From the NCBI RefSeq assembly GCF_900100255.1, contig NZ_FMTS01000001.1, forward strand, positions 1,240,001-1,304,000: a stretch of DNA of 64,000 nt, written 5' to 3'. Below the pieces are notes generated by a model that saw only the letters and a program-made list of their open reading frames with translations, searched no databases and was not told the DNA's origin. A program made the translations under genes and the position numbers. Each line of letters starts with the position of its first letter. Positions within the stretch are counted from its first letter, which is position 1. Origin of the DNA: Asticcacaulis taihuensis. GTDB taxonomy: Bacteria; Pseudomonadota; Alphaproteobacteria; Caulobacterales; Caulobacteraceae. Positions 1 through 9,442 of this stretch are shown one piece after another.

Positions 1-508
1 GTCCGATGGCCAGGGCATAGAGACAGAAGGCGACGGTCACGCCCGGCACGCCCTTGCCTTTCTGGCCTTCGCAGAACATCCATGCGATCAACACGATCAG
101 GGCCGGCTTGAGGAATTCCGACGGCTGGAGCGCCACGGGCCCCAGTTCCAGCCAGCGCCGGCCGCCCTTGGCGGCATGGCCGATCAGCGGCAGCATGGCC
201 ATGATCGAGATGGCGCCGCCATAGGCCAGCACACTCACGCGCTTTACCCCCTTCAGCGACAGCATGGATACCATGATCATCACCGCCGCCGTCAGCAGGG
301 CGAAAACGAAATGGCGCTTGGTGTAATAAAAGGTATCGTAATGGCTGGTATGCGGCGCCGCCACCGGCGATGACGAAAACGAGAAGAAAAAGCCCAGAAC
401 CAGCAGGATCAGCGCCAGGGTCAGGGTGACACGGTCCAGCGTCCACCACCAGATGGCGGTCGGCGAGCGATCGGTGCGCGTGAACGGATGGGCGTAAGCG
501 TGAGCCAT
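1..508 (-). CDS. ftsW: Peptidoglycan glycosyltransferase FtsW, N-terminal part (runs off the window)
   Basis: SEDS-family polymerase that makes septal glycan strands from lipid II with FtsI at the division site. Only about the first 169 residues are present; the gene continues past position 1. Reading from the ATG at 508 gives a short cytoplasmic start, a first membrane segment (TLALILLVLGFFFSF), a second around VFALLTAAVMIMVSML, and the FtsW/RodA-typical stretch GRRWLELGPVALQPSEFLKPALIVLIAW. It lies downstream of murD in the usual dcw order, after a 120-nt gap holding a CtrA-like box, so it probably has its own cell-cycle promoter. FtsW rather than RodA is inferred from the dcw position. Confidence 0.93.
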   Translation of the reverse strand, partial: MAHAYAHPFTRTDRSPTAIWWWTLDRVTLTLALILLVLGFFFSFSSSPVAAPHTSHYDTFYYTKRHFVFALLTAAVMIMVSMLSLKGVKRVSVLAYGGAISIMAMLPLIGHAAKGGRRWLELGPVALQPSEFLKPALIVLIAWMFCEGQKGKGVPGVTVAFCLYALAIG

Positions 509-566
509 GGACGAACCTTGGACGGTTTGATGTGTGGACTGAAACCACAGGATTCACCAAATCGTG

Positions 567-582
567 GTTAAGATCGTCTTAA
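567..582 (-). promoter_or_regulatory. CtrA-like binding site upstream of ftsW
   Basis: On the minus strand the bases read TTAAGACGATCTTAAC, an exact TTAA-N7-TTAAC full CtrA site, 59-74 nt upstream of the ftsW ATG. A degenerate copy (TTAA-N7-TTAC) follows at 598-612. The site falls in the only sizeable gap between murD and ftsW. CtrA control of division genes is known in Caulobacter; its action here is inferred. Confidence 0.6.
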
Positions 583-628
583 GTCAGGCTGCTATTCGTA
601 AGAGAATCTTAAGAATAGCCCTGAAACC

Positions 629-2041
629 TCAAACCTTCTCGCCGGTCACGCCCAGCTTGATCTCGCTGACGGCATCGCGGAACGCATCGCCGCGCGCCTC
701 GAAATCGGTAAACTGGTCGAACGAAGCGCAGGCCGGCGAGAACAGCACGATCTCTTCGCGCCCTGTCTTTTCCGCCTCGGTATAGGCTTGCGCCACGGCC
801 GTGAACAGAAGACGCGACTGTGTGCAGGGCGCTGACTTGCCGATCGTCACCTCGAACAGCTCCGCCGCCTCGCCGATCAGATAGGCGTGCTTGATGCGGG
901 GGAACAGGTCGCGCAGGTCTTCGATGCCGCCCGCCTTGGCCACGCCGCCGGCGATCCAGTAGAACTTGTCAAACGACGACATGGCCTGACGCGCCGCATC
1001 GGCATTGGTCGCCTTGGAATCGTTGATAAAACGGACATGACCGATGCGGCCAATCTCCTGCATCCGGTGCGCCAGACCAGGGAAGGTACGCATCCCCGTG
1101 ACGATCTCGTCCATTTCCAGCCCCAGGGCCTTGCACGCCGAATAGGCGGCCGCCGCATTCTGCCAGTTATGACGGCCCGTGAGCGTCCGTACCGCCTTTA
1201 GGTCGATCACCTGGCGGGCACGGACATTGGTGCCGTCATAGAGCACGCCGTTCAGCGCATAGACGCCGTGGCCGAGCGTCCGGCGGGCCGAAATCGAGAC
1301 CAGTTTCACCGGCGAATTAACGCGCATATCGCTGATAATCGCGGAGGTATAGTCGTCATCAGCGCCAATCACTGCCGTCTGTTTCGAGCCTTGCGCCATG
1401 AAGATGCGGCGCTTGGCCTTGATATAGCCTTCCATGCCGCCGTGACGGTCAAGGTGATCGGGCGTGATATTCATCAGCACCGACACATCCGGCGAGAAGC
1501 TTAAGGTCAGGTCCAACTGATAGGACGAGGTCTCGATGACATAAATCGCGCCGGCGTGCATGTCTGGCAGGTCGAGAACACCGACGCCGATATTGCCACC
1601 GACATGAACATCCTTCCCGGCCGACTTCAGGATATGGCCGATCAGGGCCGTGGTGGTCGATTTGCCATTGGTGCCGGTAATGGCCACCGTGCGCGGGCGC
1701 TTGTGCGCCGGCAGACAGGCGAGCGTGCGGGCAAACAGTTCGATATCGCCCATGACCGGCACATGCGCGGCATGGGCCATGTCCACCGTCCAGTGCGGCG
1801 TCGGGTGGGTCAGCGGCACGCCGGGAGACAGCACCAGCGCGGCAAATTGCGACCAGTCGGCGGTCTTCAGGTTCTCGACCGTGAAACCTTCCTTCGTGGC
1901 CGGCAGCAGGTTCGACGGCTTGTCATCCCACAGTATCGGCAGGGCACCACCGGCCTTCAGCGCGCGCGCCGCCGAAAGCCCCGACCGCCCCAGTCCGAAT
2001 ATGGCGACCTGCTTGCCCTCAAAGCCTTTTACCGGGATCAT
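629..2041 (-). CDS. murD: UDP-N-acetylmuramoylalanine--D-glutamate ligase MurD
   Basis: Cytoplasmic Mur ligase that adds D-glutamate to UDP-MurNAc-L-Ala using ATP. The 470-residue product has an N-terminal Rossmann region (FGLGRSGLSAARAL), the Mur-ligase ATP loop GTNGKSTT at about residues 123-130, a central domain with ETSSYQLD and NITPDHLDRH, and a C-terminal domain beginning near GLAHRMQEIG and FINDSKATN. Length is normal. It starts 5 nt after the mraY stop, so it is part of the minus-strand dcw transcript, and is followed by ftsW. Confidence 0.98.
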   Translation of the reverse strand: MIPVKGFEGKQVAIFGLGRSGLSAARALKAGGALPILWDDKPSNLLPATKEGFTVENLKTADWSQFAALVLSPGVPLTHPTPHWTVDMAHAAHVPVMGDIELFARTLACLPAHKRPRTVAITGTNGKSTTTALIGHILKSAGKDVHVGGNIGVGVLDLPDMHAGAIYVIETSSYQLDLTLSFSPDVSVLMNITPDHLDRHGGMEGYIKAKRRIFMAQGSKQTAVIGADDDYTSAIISDMRVNSPVKLVSISARRTLGHGVYALNGVLYDGTNVRARQVIDLKAVRTLTGRHNWQNAAAAYSACKALGLEMDEIVTGMRTFPGLAHRMQEIGRIGHVRFINDSKATNADAARQAMSSFDKFYWIAGGVAKAGGIEDLRDLFPRIKHAYLIGEAAELFEVTIGKSAPCTQSRLLFTAVAQAYTEAEKTGREEIVLFSPACASFDQFTDFEARGDAFRDAVSEIKLGVTGEKV

Positions 2042-2046
2042 AACAC

Positions 2047-3159
2047 TTACCTTAGCTTGAGAGTCGCCAGGCCGACCATGGCCAGCATGGCCGCCACGAT
2101 CCAGAAGCGGATCACGACGGTCGATTCCGCCCAGCCGAGCTTCTCGAAATGGTGGTGGATCGGCGCCATCAGGAAAACGCGCTTCTTGGTCAGCTTGAAA
2201 TAACCGACCTGGATCATCACCGACAGGGCTTCCATGACGAAAAGGCCGCCAATGATGGCCAGAACGATCTCGTGCTTCAGGGCCACGGCCACGGTGCCAA
2301 GACCGCCGCCGAGCGCCAGCGACCCCGTATCGCCCATGAAGATCTTGGCGGGCGGTGCGTTATACCACAAAAAGCCCATACCGCCGCCGATAATGGCCGC
2401 CAGCAGTACCGCCACCTCACCGGCCCCCGGCACGAAATGGATGATCAGGTATTCGGCGAACTTGGCGTTACCGACGAGATAGGCGATTAGGGTAAAGGCG
2501 CCCGCCGCGATCATCACGGGAACGATGGCGAGGCCATCGAGCCCATCCGTCAGGTTGACGGCATTCGACGCGCCGACGATCACCACCGCGCCGAAAACAA
2601 CATAAAAATAGCCGAGATTGAAGATGAAATTCTTGAACACCGGCACGACCAGAGACGTGGCCAGTTGCGGGGCATCGGCCGGTTGCGGTGAATAGTACAT
2701 CAGCACCAGCACGGCACCGACAGCAATGGCGATCTGGGCGATCAGCTTCTGGATCGAGGTCAGGCCGGCGGAGGTCTGTTTGGTCACCTTGGCATAGTCG
2801 TCAATAAAGCCCAGCAGGCCATAGGCCATGGTAACGCCGAAGACCACCCAGGCGGCCGCCGAATGCGGATCGACCCACAGGACGGTGGCGACGGCAATCC
2901 CCGCCAGGATCATCAGCCCGCCCATGGTCGGCGTGCCCTTTTTTGTCAGCAGGTGGGTGGAAGGGCCATCCTCGCGGATCGGCTGTCCCTTGCCCTGGCG
3001 GGCGCGCATCCAGCGGATGAAACGGCTTCCCATGGCGACGGCAACGATCATGGCCGTGATCATGGCCAGGAAGATGCGCACCGTCTGATATTTCATCAGA
3101 TTGATCAGGGGCCAGTGCTGGTGCAGGCTGGTGACATGCTCGTACAGCAGGTAGAACAT
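2047..3159 (-). CDS. mraY: Phospho-N-acetylmuramoyl-pentapeptide transferase MraY
   Basis: Integral inner-membrane enzyme that transfers phospho-MurNAc-pentapeptide to undecaprenyl phosphate, giving lipid I. The 370-residue protein is mostly hydrophobic with about ten membrane segments. Family signatures visible are the catalytic aspartates D120-D121 in [34 protein letters not shown] and the histidine run [12 protein letters not shown] near the C-terminus. It lies 9 nt downstream of the murF stop and 5 nt before murD. Confidence 0.98.
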   Translation of the reverse strand: MFYLLYEHVTSLHQHWPLINLMKYQTVRIFLAMITAMIVAVAMGSRFIRWMRARQGKGQPIREDGPSTHLLTKKGTPTMGGLMILAGIAVATVLWVDPHSAAAWVVFGVTMAYGLLGFIDDYAKVTKQTSAGLTSIQKLIAQIAIAVGAVLVLMYYSPQPADAPQLATSLVVPVFKNFIFNLGYFYVVFGAVVIVGASNAVNLTDGLDGLAIVPVMIAAGAFTLIAYLVGNAKFAEYLIIHFVPGAGEVAVLLAAIIGGGMGFLWYNAPPAKIFMGDTGSLALGGGLGTVAVALKHEIVLAIIGGLFVMEALSVMIQVGYFKLTKKRVFLMAPIHHHFEKLGWAESTVVIRFWIVAAMLAMVGLATLKLR

Positions 3160-3168
3160 AGATGACCT

Positions 3169-4572
3169 TTATTCGTCGAGAGCCAGGAGAGTCTTGGCAA
3201 TCAGTCCGGCTTTCGAACCGTTCGAGCCCTTTACCATAACCACATCCCCCCCTTGCAAGCCCTCAATCAGGCGAGGCGACAGTTCGGCGGCGGTTTCAGC
3301 ATACGCCCCGCGCAAGGGCAGCGGTAAGGCGTTCCACAGGTTTTTCATCAAAGGGCCTGCCAGATATACCTTGTCGATATCCTGTGCCTCGATTACCGCC
3401 GCCAGTCCGGCATGGAGCGCTGCCTCTTCGGTGCCCAGTTCGAGCATGTCGGTCAGGACGACAATTTTTCGTGAATCGGCGGACTTGGGCTGCGTCCCCA
3501 GAGATTCCAGGGTGGCGCGCATGGAAACCGGATTGGCGTTATAACTTTCGTCGATCAGGGTAATCTCACCGCCTTTGAACGCCTTTCTGGTCACCTTGCC
3601 GCGGCCATCAAGTGCTGCGAAGCTTTCCAGCGCCAGAAGCGAGGTATCGAGATCGACATCGAGCGCTTCCAGCATCAGCAGGGTGGCCAGGGCATTGATC
3701 GCCTGGTGCCTGCCGGTATGGGCCAGGCTGAAAATGATGTCGCGGCCGTGGAAGCGCGCCGCCACCGAAGCCCGGTCGCCATTGACGCGATGCTCTATCA
3801 GTTGCGCATCGACGCCATTGTGTTCGCCGAAGGCGGCGATCAGGGCGCCCGCCCCGCGCGCCTGCTGGCTGAGGAAATCGAACCATTGGTTATCGGCATT
3901 GAGTATAGCCAGGCCACCGGGCAGCAGGCCGTCGAAAATCTCGGCTTTTGCTCGTGCCACGCCGGCATCGCCATCGGGGAAGTTTTCGGTATGGGCGCCA
4001 CCGACCGTGGTGATGATCACCGCGTGAGGCGCCACGAATTCCGACAGGGGCGTGATCTCGTCGGCATGGTTCATGCCGATCTCGAAGACGGCCCGCTCGG
4101 TATCAGCCGGCATACGCGCCAGGGTCAGGGGGACGCCGATATGGTTGTTGAAGCTCTTGATCGCCGAATGCGCCCGGCCCGCCAGGCTTAAGCCCTGCAT
4201 GACCATCTGCGTCACGCTGGTCTTGCCGACACTGCCGGTCACCGCGCCGCGCCTGGCCTTCACCGCACGGTCGCGGGCGAAGACAGCCATGTCTTCCAGT
4301 GCCTTCTGCACGTCCGGCACCAGCAGGCATGCCCCCCCCTCGATGGGCCGGCGCGTAACGGCAATCGCGGCGCCCGACTGGAACGCCTGCGGCACGAAAT
4401 CATGGCCGTCACGCACGCCTTTCAGCGCCAGAAACACATCGCCCGGCTGGAGCGCGCGGCTATCGAAATTGACGCCCGTAGCGGCACGTGAAGCCCCCTC
4501 GCCTATGCCGGTCAGTGTCCCGCCGGTGGCCTTGGCCAGTTCATCGAAGGTCCAGAGAGGGGTATCGGCCAT
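3169..4572 (-). CDS. murF: UDP-N-acetylmuramoyl-tripeptide--D-alanyl-D-alanine ligase MurF
   Basis: Adds D-Ala-D-Ala to UDP-MurNAc-tripeptide, the last cytoplasmic step of precursor synthesis. The 467-residue protein has an N-terminal substrate domain (VNFDSRALQPGDVFLALKG), an ATP loop GSVGKTS at about 113-119, FEIGMNHADEI in the central domain, and a C-terminal domain with LIDESYNANPVSM. The gap upstream (4573-4706) separates it from an unrelated secreted-protein gene and contains only a degenerate CtrA-like site (TTAA-N7-TTAC, 4641-4655). Confidence 0.97.
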   Translation of the reverse strand: MADTPLWTFDELAKATGGTLTGIGEGASRAATGVNFDSRALQPGDVFLALKGVRDGHDFVPQAFQSGAAIAVTRRPIEGGACLLVPDVQKALEDMAVFARDRAVKARRGAVTGSVGKTSVTQMVMQGLSLAGRAHSAIKSFNNHIGVPLTLARMPADTERAVFEIGMNHADEITPLSEFVAPHAVIITTVGGAHTENFPDGDAGVARAKAEIFDGLLPGGLAILNADNQWFDFLSQQARGAGALIAAFGEHNGVDAQLIEHRVNGDRASVAARFHGRDIIFSLAHTGRHQAINALATLLMLEALDVDLDTSLLALESFAALDGRGKVTRKAFKGGEITLIDESYNANPVSMRATLESLGTQPKSADSRKIVVLTDMLELGTEEAALHAGLAAVIEAQDIDKVYLAGPLMKNLWNALPLPLRGAYAETAAELSPRLIEGLQGGDVVMVKGSNGSKAGLIAKTLLALDE

Positions 4573-4706
4573 AGGTCACACGCGCAGCAAAGGAAAACGC
4601 CATTGAACCCGACTCAGGGATTTAGGCAAGCACGAGTGTATTAACGGTGCCTTACAAAGTCTTTTCCAAGACTGATTTATTGAGAGGCATATAGGGCTGT
4701 AGGCCC

Positions 4707-6116
4707 TCAATATACCGGACAGCTCATCCAGCGATAGGCCCTGGCCCAGCTAACGCCCATAGAGCGGACAATGACGAAGCCTTTCGATTCTGGCGGCCCA
4801 TCGTTGAGTTGCGTACAATTGTTCATATAAACCCCCGACGGATCGAACGAGTCGAGCCGGCGTGCCGACAGGCTCCTGTCCTTATTCAGCGTCACCTCGG
4901 CGACATCATAGCTGATATAGCTGCCGGAATAGAGGTGATCATCCACACGGGCGCGTTCGTTCAGCACCACGACGATGGCATTGTTGCGGCCGATATGGCG
5001 CAGATAATCGCCGGCGCGGTCGAAACATTCGGCGGCCTGATCGCCCTGGTTTTTGTCCGCCTTGTCGCGCGGACGGCCATTTCTCCAGTCGTGCCCGCAA
5101 TCGACGATGAAATAATCATCGCCATAGGTTTCCCAGATTTCGGTCGGCACCGGCGCCAGGGGCGCGCCGCAGCGATTCAGCGCCTTTTCGGTGATATAGA
5201 GGCCATCGGGCCGGCCGGTCACCCACCAGCCGATCGCCTCGACCGGCGCACAGCCATCGACCGAAGTCATGAAGGACTTGTCGATCCACCGGCTGTCGGC
5301 CTTGAACTTGTTGCTGCCCTTTCGTTTCAACACCCATTGGTCGGTCTCGGCCTTGGTCAGCACATCGCCGGTACTAACCGCATGACGCGCAGCCACGAGG
5401 TCGAGTTCCTTCTCATCGGGATTGTTTTGCATCCAGGTGATGGCCGGCTGGGCGCACCAGGTTGTCTTGACACTATATTGCGGATCGCAGGTGCCTGGCG
5501 TCGCCAGATAGCGCATGGAACCTTCGACGCGCTGGCTCTCCGTGACGTGCCAGACGCCATTATTGCCCGGTGTCAGCGGGGGGCCTTCCGGCGTATAGGG
5601 ACCGGTTGGCTGGCGCGGCCCGCCGCCGCAGACCACCGTCTGGTGCTCGACCGCCACATCGCCGGTCTTGCGGTGTTCGATGGCATAGCCCACCGGTTCA
5701 CCGGCCAGCGAAAAACAATCGCGCGGCACGGCGACGCCGGAGGTTTCAAACGGCAGCGCCTCGGCATGAAGTCCTTCGGCGACCGGAAACAAGTCATAGA
5801 GCCGGAAATCACGGCCATAAACGCCGGATACCCAGTCGCCCTGCCCCGGCTTGAGGACGGTAAGCACGCGGGTCGGCCCCAGGCTGGCAGGCTTCAGCGT
5901 CACCTTGTCGAAACAGGGACCATCGGCCAGTGGCTGGAATTTCGCCGGGCAGTTCGCACGCAGGGAAGCTATGGCGATTTCGTCGCCCAATACTTCATGC
6001 ACTGTGCCGAACTGCGCCTCATGCACCAGCACCGGCGGCGTGCTCTGCGTGTGCCCGGTCAGCGGTACAAACACCGCCGTGACGGCCAGCCCGATCAATC
6101 CTGTAAGGTGTTTCAT
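4707..6116 (-). CDS. Secreted protein of unknown function inside the dcw cluster
   Basis: I do not recognise the family. The 469-residue product begins with a clear signal peptide (charged MKH, hydrophobic LTGLIGLAVTAVFVPL, polar GHTQS), so it should be periplasmic or exported. The mature part has many cysteines (for example RANCPAKF, DGPCFDKV, VPRDCFS, VVCGGG, GTCDPQ, TTWCAQPA, NRCGAP, VDCGHD) and several Trp/Tyr-rich stretches, which suggests a disulfide-stabilised fold. It has the same orientation as its neighbours, with gaps of 120 and 134 nt on its two sides, and separates murE from murF, which are normally adjacent. Function cannot be inferred beyond possible envelope location. Confidence 0.8.
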   Translation of the reverse strand: MKHLTGLIGLAVTAVFVPLTGHTQSTPPVLVHEAQFGTVHEVLGDEIAIASLRANCPAKFQPLADGPCFDKVTLKPASLGPTRVLTVLKPGQGDWVSGVYGRDFRLYDLFPVAEGLHAEALPFETSGVAVPRDCFSLAGEPVGYAIEHRKTGDVAVEHQTVVCGGGPRQPTGPYTPEGPPLTPGNNGVWHVTESQRVEGSMRYLATPGTCDPQYSVKTTWCAQPAITWMQNNPDEKELDLVAARHAVSTGDVLTKAETDQWVLKRKGSNKFKADSRWIDKSFMTSVDGCAPVEAIGWWVTGRPDGLYITEKALNRCGAPLAPVPTEIWETYGDDYFIVDCGHDWRNGRPRDKADKNQGDQAAECFDRAGDYLRHIGRNNAIVVVLNERARVDDHLYSGSYISYDVAEVTLNKDRSLSARRLDSFDPSGVYMNNCTQLNDGPPESKGFVIVRSMGVSWARAYRWMSCPVY

Positions 6117-6236
6117 AACCCGCCCCTGAAATGCCCGTCTCTTGATAGCGCCATATACCGGCCCGGATCAAGCCTGACATAACGACGTTTCAGGGGGAGA
6201 TTGCATTGCGGAGAATGAATGGCCGCTGAACGGGGC

Positions 6237-7691
6237 TTATGCCTTCAGGGCCTCGCGCACCACGCTGGCATCATCGAACGGCAGGACAGTGCCCGCCACG
6301 ATCTGTCCCTGCTCATGGCCCTTGCCGGCCACCACCAGCACATCGCCGGTTTTCAACCCTGCCACGGCCTCGAAGATGGCCGCCCTGCGGTCGCTGATCT
6401 CGATGGCGCTCTTGCCCATACCGGCCAGAACCTCGGCACGGATGGCCGCGGGGTCTTCCGAACGCGGGTTATCGTCGGTGACGATGGCGCGATCGGCCAG
6501 TTTCTGGGCTATGGCGCCCATTTTCGGCCGCTTGCCGCGGTCGCGGTCACCGCCGCAGCCAAAGACACAGACCAGCTTGCCCTTGGTATGCGGGCGCAGG
6601 GCCTGCAGCACGGTTTCCAGACCGTCGGGCGTATGGGCATAATCGACATAGACCTCCGCACCATTGTCCTTGGTGCCGACGCGTTCCAGACGGCCGCGCG
6701 CGCCTTGCAGCTTCGACAGAGCCTCGATCACCCGGCCGGCGTCCTCACCGGCGGCAATGGCCAGCCCGGCGGCGACCAGGGCATTGGACGCCTGGAACAG
6801 GCCGGCCAGCGGCAGCTTGGTCTCGTACGTCTTGCCGTGATATTCGAGATAGAGGATCTGGCCGTCGACGGTCAGGTCACGCCCGGTCAGGCACAGATGC
6901 GACGACCGCTCACCGACGCTCATCACATTCAGGCCCGACATGATCGACATGGCGGCAAAGGCGTTATAGGCGTCGGAATCGGCATTCAATACCGCCGTCT
7001 TGCCACGCGGCAGGAGTTGCTCGAACAGGCGCAGCTTGGCCGTCCGGTAGGCGTCCATGGTGGCGTGGTAGTCGAGGTGATCCTGGGTCAGGTTGGTGAA
7101 ACCGGCGGCCGAAAGCGATACACCGTCGAGCCGGCGCTGGTCGATGCCATGCGAAGAGGCTTCGAGCGCCAGGTGGGTAATGCCGCCCTGCGCCAGTTCG
7201 GCCAGGTGGCGGGCCAGGTCGGCGGCATCCGGCGTCGTCAGGCCGGGACCGGTGATGGCGGTTTCCGTACCGTCCGGGCTTTGCGTGACAACCCCCAGCG
7301 TGCCCATGCTGGCCGATGCATGGCCCAAAGAGGCGAAAATCTGCCGGCAGAAGGTGGCCACGCTGGTCTTGCCATTGGTGCCGGTAATGGCGACGCAGGT
7401 TTTAGGCTGGGTGCCGTAAAACGCCTTGGCCGCCAGGGCATAGGCGCGGCGGACATCGGACACATTGACCACTACCGAACCCTCGGCTGCCGTGCCTTCC
7501 GGCGCCAGGATAGCGGCCGCACCCTGTTTGATCGCCTGCGGAATGAACTGGCGGCCATCGGCGGCGCTGCCCGGCAGGGCGCAGAATAACACGCCCTCCC
7601 CCACCTTGCGGCTGTCGGCGGTCACGCCCGTAACGACAGGATCGTTATCGAGGTCGCGCCGCAAGATGTCGGACAGACGCAGGGCTGTCAT
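6237..7691 (-). CDS. murE: UDP-N-acetylmuramoyl-tripeptide synthetase MurE (meso-DAP type)
   Basis: Adds the third stem-peptide residue to UDP-MurNAc-L-Ala-D-Glu. I place the start at 7691 (MTALRLSD, 484 aa) because its ATG shares one base with the ftsI TGA; an upstream extension would read into ftsI out of frame. The ATP loop GTNGKTS is at about 104-110, the carbamylated-lysine region includes THLALEASSHG, and DNPR at about 407-410 is the signature of enzymes adding meso-diaminopimelate, so the cell wall is DAP-type. It is translationally coupled to ftsI. Downstream is the unknown secreted protein instead of murF. Confidence 0.97.
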   Translation of the reverse strand: MTALRLSDILRRDLDNDPVVTGVTADSRKVGEGVLFCALPGSAADGRQFIPQAIKQGAAAILAPEGTAAEGSVVVNVSDVRRAYALAAKAFYGTQPKTCVAITGTNGKTSVATFCRQIFASLGHASASMGTLGVVTQSPDGTETAITGPGLTTPDAADLARHLAELAQGGITHLALEASSHGIDQRRLDGVSLSAAGFTNLTQDHLDYHATMDAYRTAKLRLFEQLLPRGKTAVLNADSDAYNAFAAMSIMSGLNVMSVGERSSHLCLTGRDLTVDGQILYLEYHGKTYETKLPLAGLFQASNALVAAGLAIAAGEDAGRVIEALSKLQGARGRLERVGTKDNGAEVYVDYAHTPDGLETVLQALRPHTKGKLVCVFGCGGDRDRGKRPKMGAIAQKLADRAIVTDDNPRSEDPAAIRAEVLAGMGKSAIEISDRRAAIFEAVAGLKTGDVLVVAGKGHEQGQIVAGTVLPFDDASVVREALKA

Positions 7692-9442
7692 CAGTGGTCT
7701 CCGGTTACATCTTCGGCGGCAACGGGCGCCTTGTCCCATCCCGGTCCGGTGAACTTGTCTTCCTTGCGCGCCACGCCGACAAACGGCGCGATGCGTTCGA
7801 TCACATGGCCCGCCACGGGCGCCGCCACCGGGCCGCCCATGCGTGAGCCGCCGCTTTCAGGCGCACCTTGCGGCGAGTCGAAGGTGACCAGAACACTATA
7901 TCTGTCTCCATCCACAGGTCCGTCGACCGGGAAGACCGCCAGGAAGGACGACACATCCTCGCTGGTATAGCGGCCATTGCCCGGTTTCTGCGCCGTGCCG
8001 GTCTTGCCGCCGACGCGCAGGCCCGGCGCATTCGCGCGGGTGCCGGTGCCCTTTAGAACGTTCTGCCGCATCAGCTCCAGCATGGTGCGCGAGGTAGCGG
8101 CCGAGAAGACCTGCGTGCCCGGCAGGGGCGAATGGCCGTCATATTTCTTTATCGTCAGCGGACGCAGATAACCGCCGTTGAGCGTGGCATTGGCGGCCTC
8201 GATGAACGAAAGCGGCGTTATGGCCATGCCCTGCCCGAAGGCCGAAGAGGCCAGCGAACTGTCGGACCAGCGGCTTGGCAGCAGGGGCGAAGCCGGTTCG
8301 GTCAGTTCGATATCGGCGGAGCGGAACAGCCCCAGCGCCTCGTAATAGCGCGTCATGGCCGTGGCCCCGACATCGAGCGCCACCCGTGAGGTGCCGATAT
8401 TGGACGACTTGATGAAGACGTCGGTCAGGCTCAGCAGTTCGCTGGAGGCATGTTCGTCGTGGATCAGGCGGTTGCCGAGTTTCAGCGGCTGGCGGCCATC
8501 ATAGACGGAAGCGAGCGAGGTCGTGCCGGTATCGAGGCCCACCGAGATCGAAATAACCTTGAAAATGGAGCCCAGTTCGTAGCGATCGACAGCGGCATGG
8601 TTGCGCTTTTCGGCATCACTGAAGGCGCCCGGCCGGTTGAGATCGAAATCCGGCCAGCTCGCCAGGGCCAGCACCTCGCCGGTACGCACATTTGTGACGA
8701 TGCCGATCGCGCTCTGCGCCCGCTGCGCCACAGCCATGGCGCGCATTTCATTCTCCAGCGCCCCCTGGATGCGCAGGTCCATGGCGAGCGTCACCGGCTG
8801 GTCGGTCGCGGCATTGGCGGCAATCTGGTCCTGCATGGCCTTTTCCGCGCCGGACATACCCTCGCCGCCGCGCTGGGTCATGCCGATATAGGCCGACCCC
8901 GTATTGGCCAGCGGATAATCGCGCACGCGCACGGCCTCGAAACTAATGCCCGGCAGGCCATAGTTGAGGATTTCATCGCGCTTGGCCGCCTTGATATTAT
9001 TGGTCAGCAGCAGCCGGCGATTCATCTTGAACGGCTTGTCGATCTGATCGCGCGGCAGGTCCGGAAAGATTTGCAGCAGGGCACGGCGCACAAGGCTTCG
9101 GTCATCGCCGGTCATGTCGTTAGGATCGACGAACAGGCTGTAATCATTGACATCCGTGGCCAGCAACTGCCCGTTGCGGTCAACGAGTTGCGCCCGTGCG
9201 TTGGGTTCGCCGGTCAGGGCGGCGATCTGCCCGCGCCCCTGCAATGAGCCCCGCGCGGCGAAACCCGCCAGGCAGACATAGGCGACGGTCATGCCGACCA
9301 GGATGCAGAAGATGCGCATCCGCGCGCTCGACGCCTTGACGCCGGAGGCATTGGCGCGCTCGAAGGCGTGCTCAACTTTCCAGACACGATCCGCTACCCA
9401 CTGGAAGCCGGACTGCGTGGATTCGATGATCGAGATACCCAT
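7691..9442 (-). CDS. ftsI: Division-specific peptidoglycan transpeptidase FtsI (PBP3)
   Basis: Class B penicillin-binding protein that cross-links septal peptidoglycan with FtsW. The 583-residue protein has a cytoplasmic tail of about 40 residues, one membrane anchor at about 42-64, a non-catalytic pedestal domain, and a C-terminal transpeptidase domain. Active-site motifs are S292-I-F-K295 (nucleophile serine), S346-S-N348 and K480-T-G482. Its start overlaps the ftsL stop by one base and its stop overlaps the murE start. FtsI rather than an elongation PBP2 is based on its position between ftsL and murE. Confidence 0.97.
   Translation of the reverse strand: MGISIIESTQSGFQWVADRVWKVEHAFERANASGVKASSARMRIFCILVGMTVAYVCLAGFAARGSLQGRGQIAALTGEPNARAQLVDRNGQLLATDVNDYSLFVDPNDMTGDDRSLVRRALLQIFPDLPRDQIDKPFKMNRRLLLTNNIKAAKRDEILNYGLPGISFEAVRVRDYPLANTGSAYIGMTQRGGEGMSGAEKAMQDQIAANAATDQPVTLAMDLRIQGALENEMRAMAVAQRAQSAIGIVTNVRTGEVLALASWPDFDLNRPGAFSDAEKRNHAAVDRYELGSIFKVISISVGLDTGTTSLASVYDGRQPLKLGNRLIHDEHASSELLSLTDVFIKSSNIGTSRVALDVGATAMTRYYEALGLFRSADIELTEPASPLLPSRWSDSSLASSAFGQGMAITPLSFIEAANATLNGGYLRPLTIKKYDGHSPLPGTQVFSAATSRTMLELMRQNVLKGTGTRANAPGLRVGGKTGTAQKPGNGRYTSEDVSSFLAVFPVDGPVDGDRYSVLVTFDSPQGAPESGGSRMGGPVAAPVAGHVIERIAPFVGVARKEDKFTGPGWDKAPVAAEDVTGDH

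Noticed and set aside
4809-6182. 457-residue open frame opposite the unknown secreted protein
   Set aside because: The minus-strand frame has a signal peptide, dcw orientation and normal composition; the plus-strand frame has none of these.
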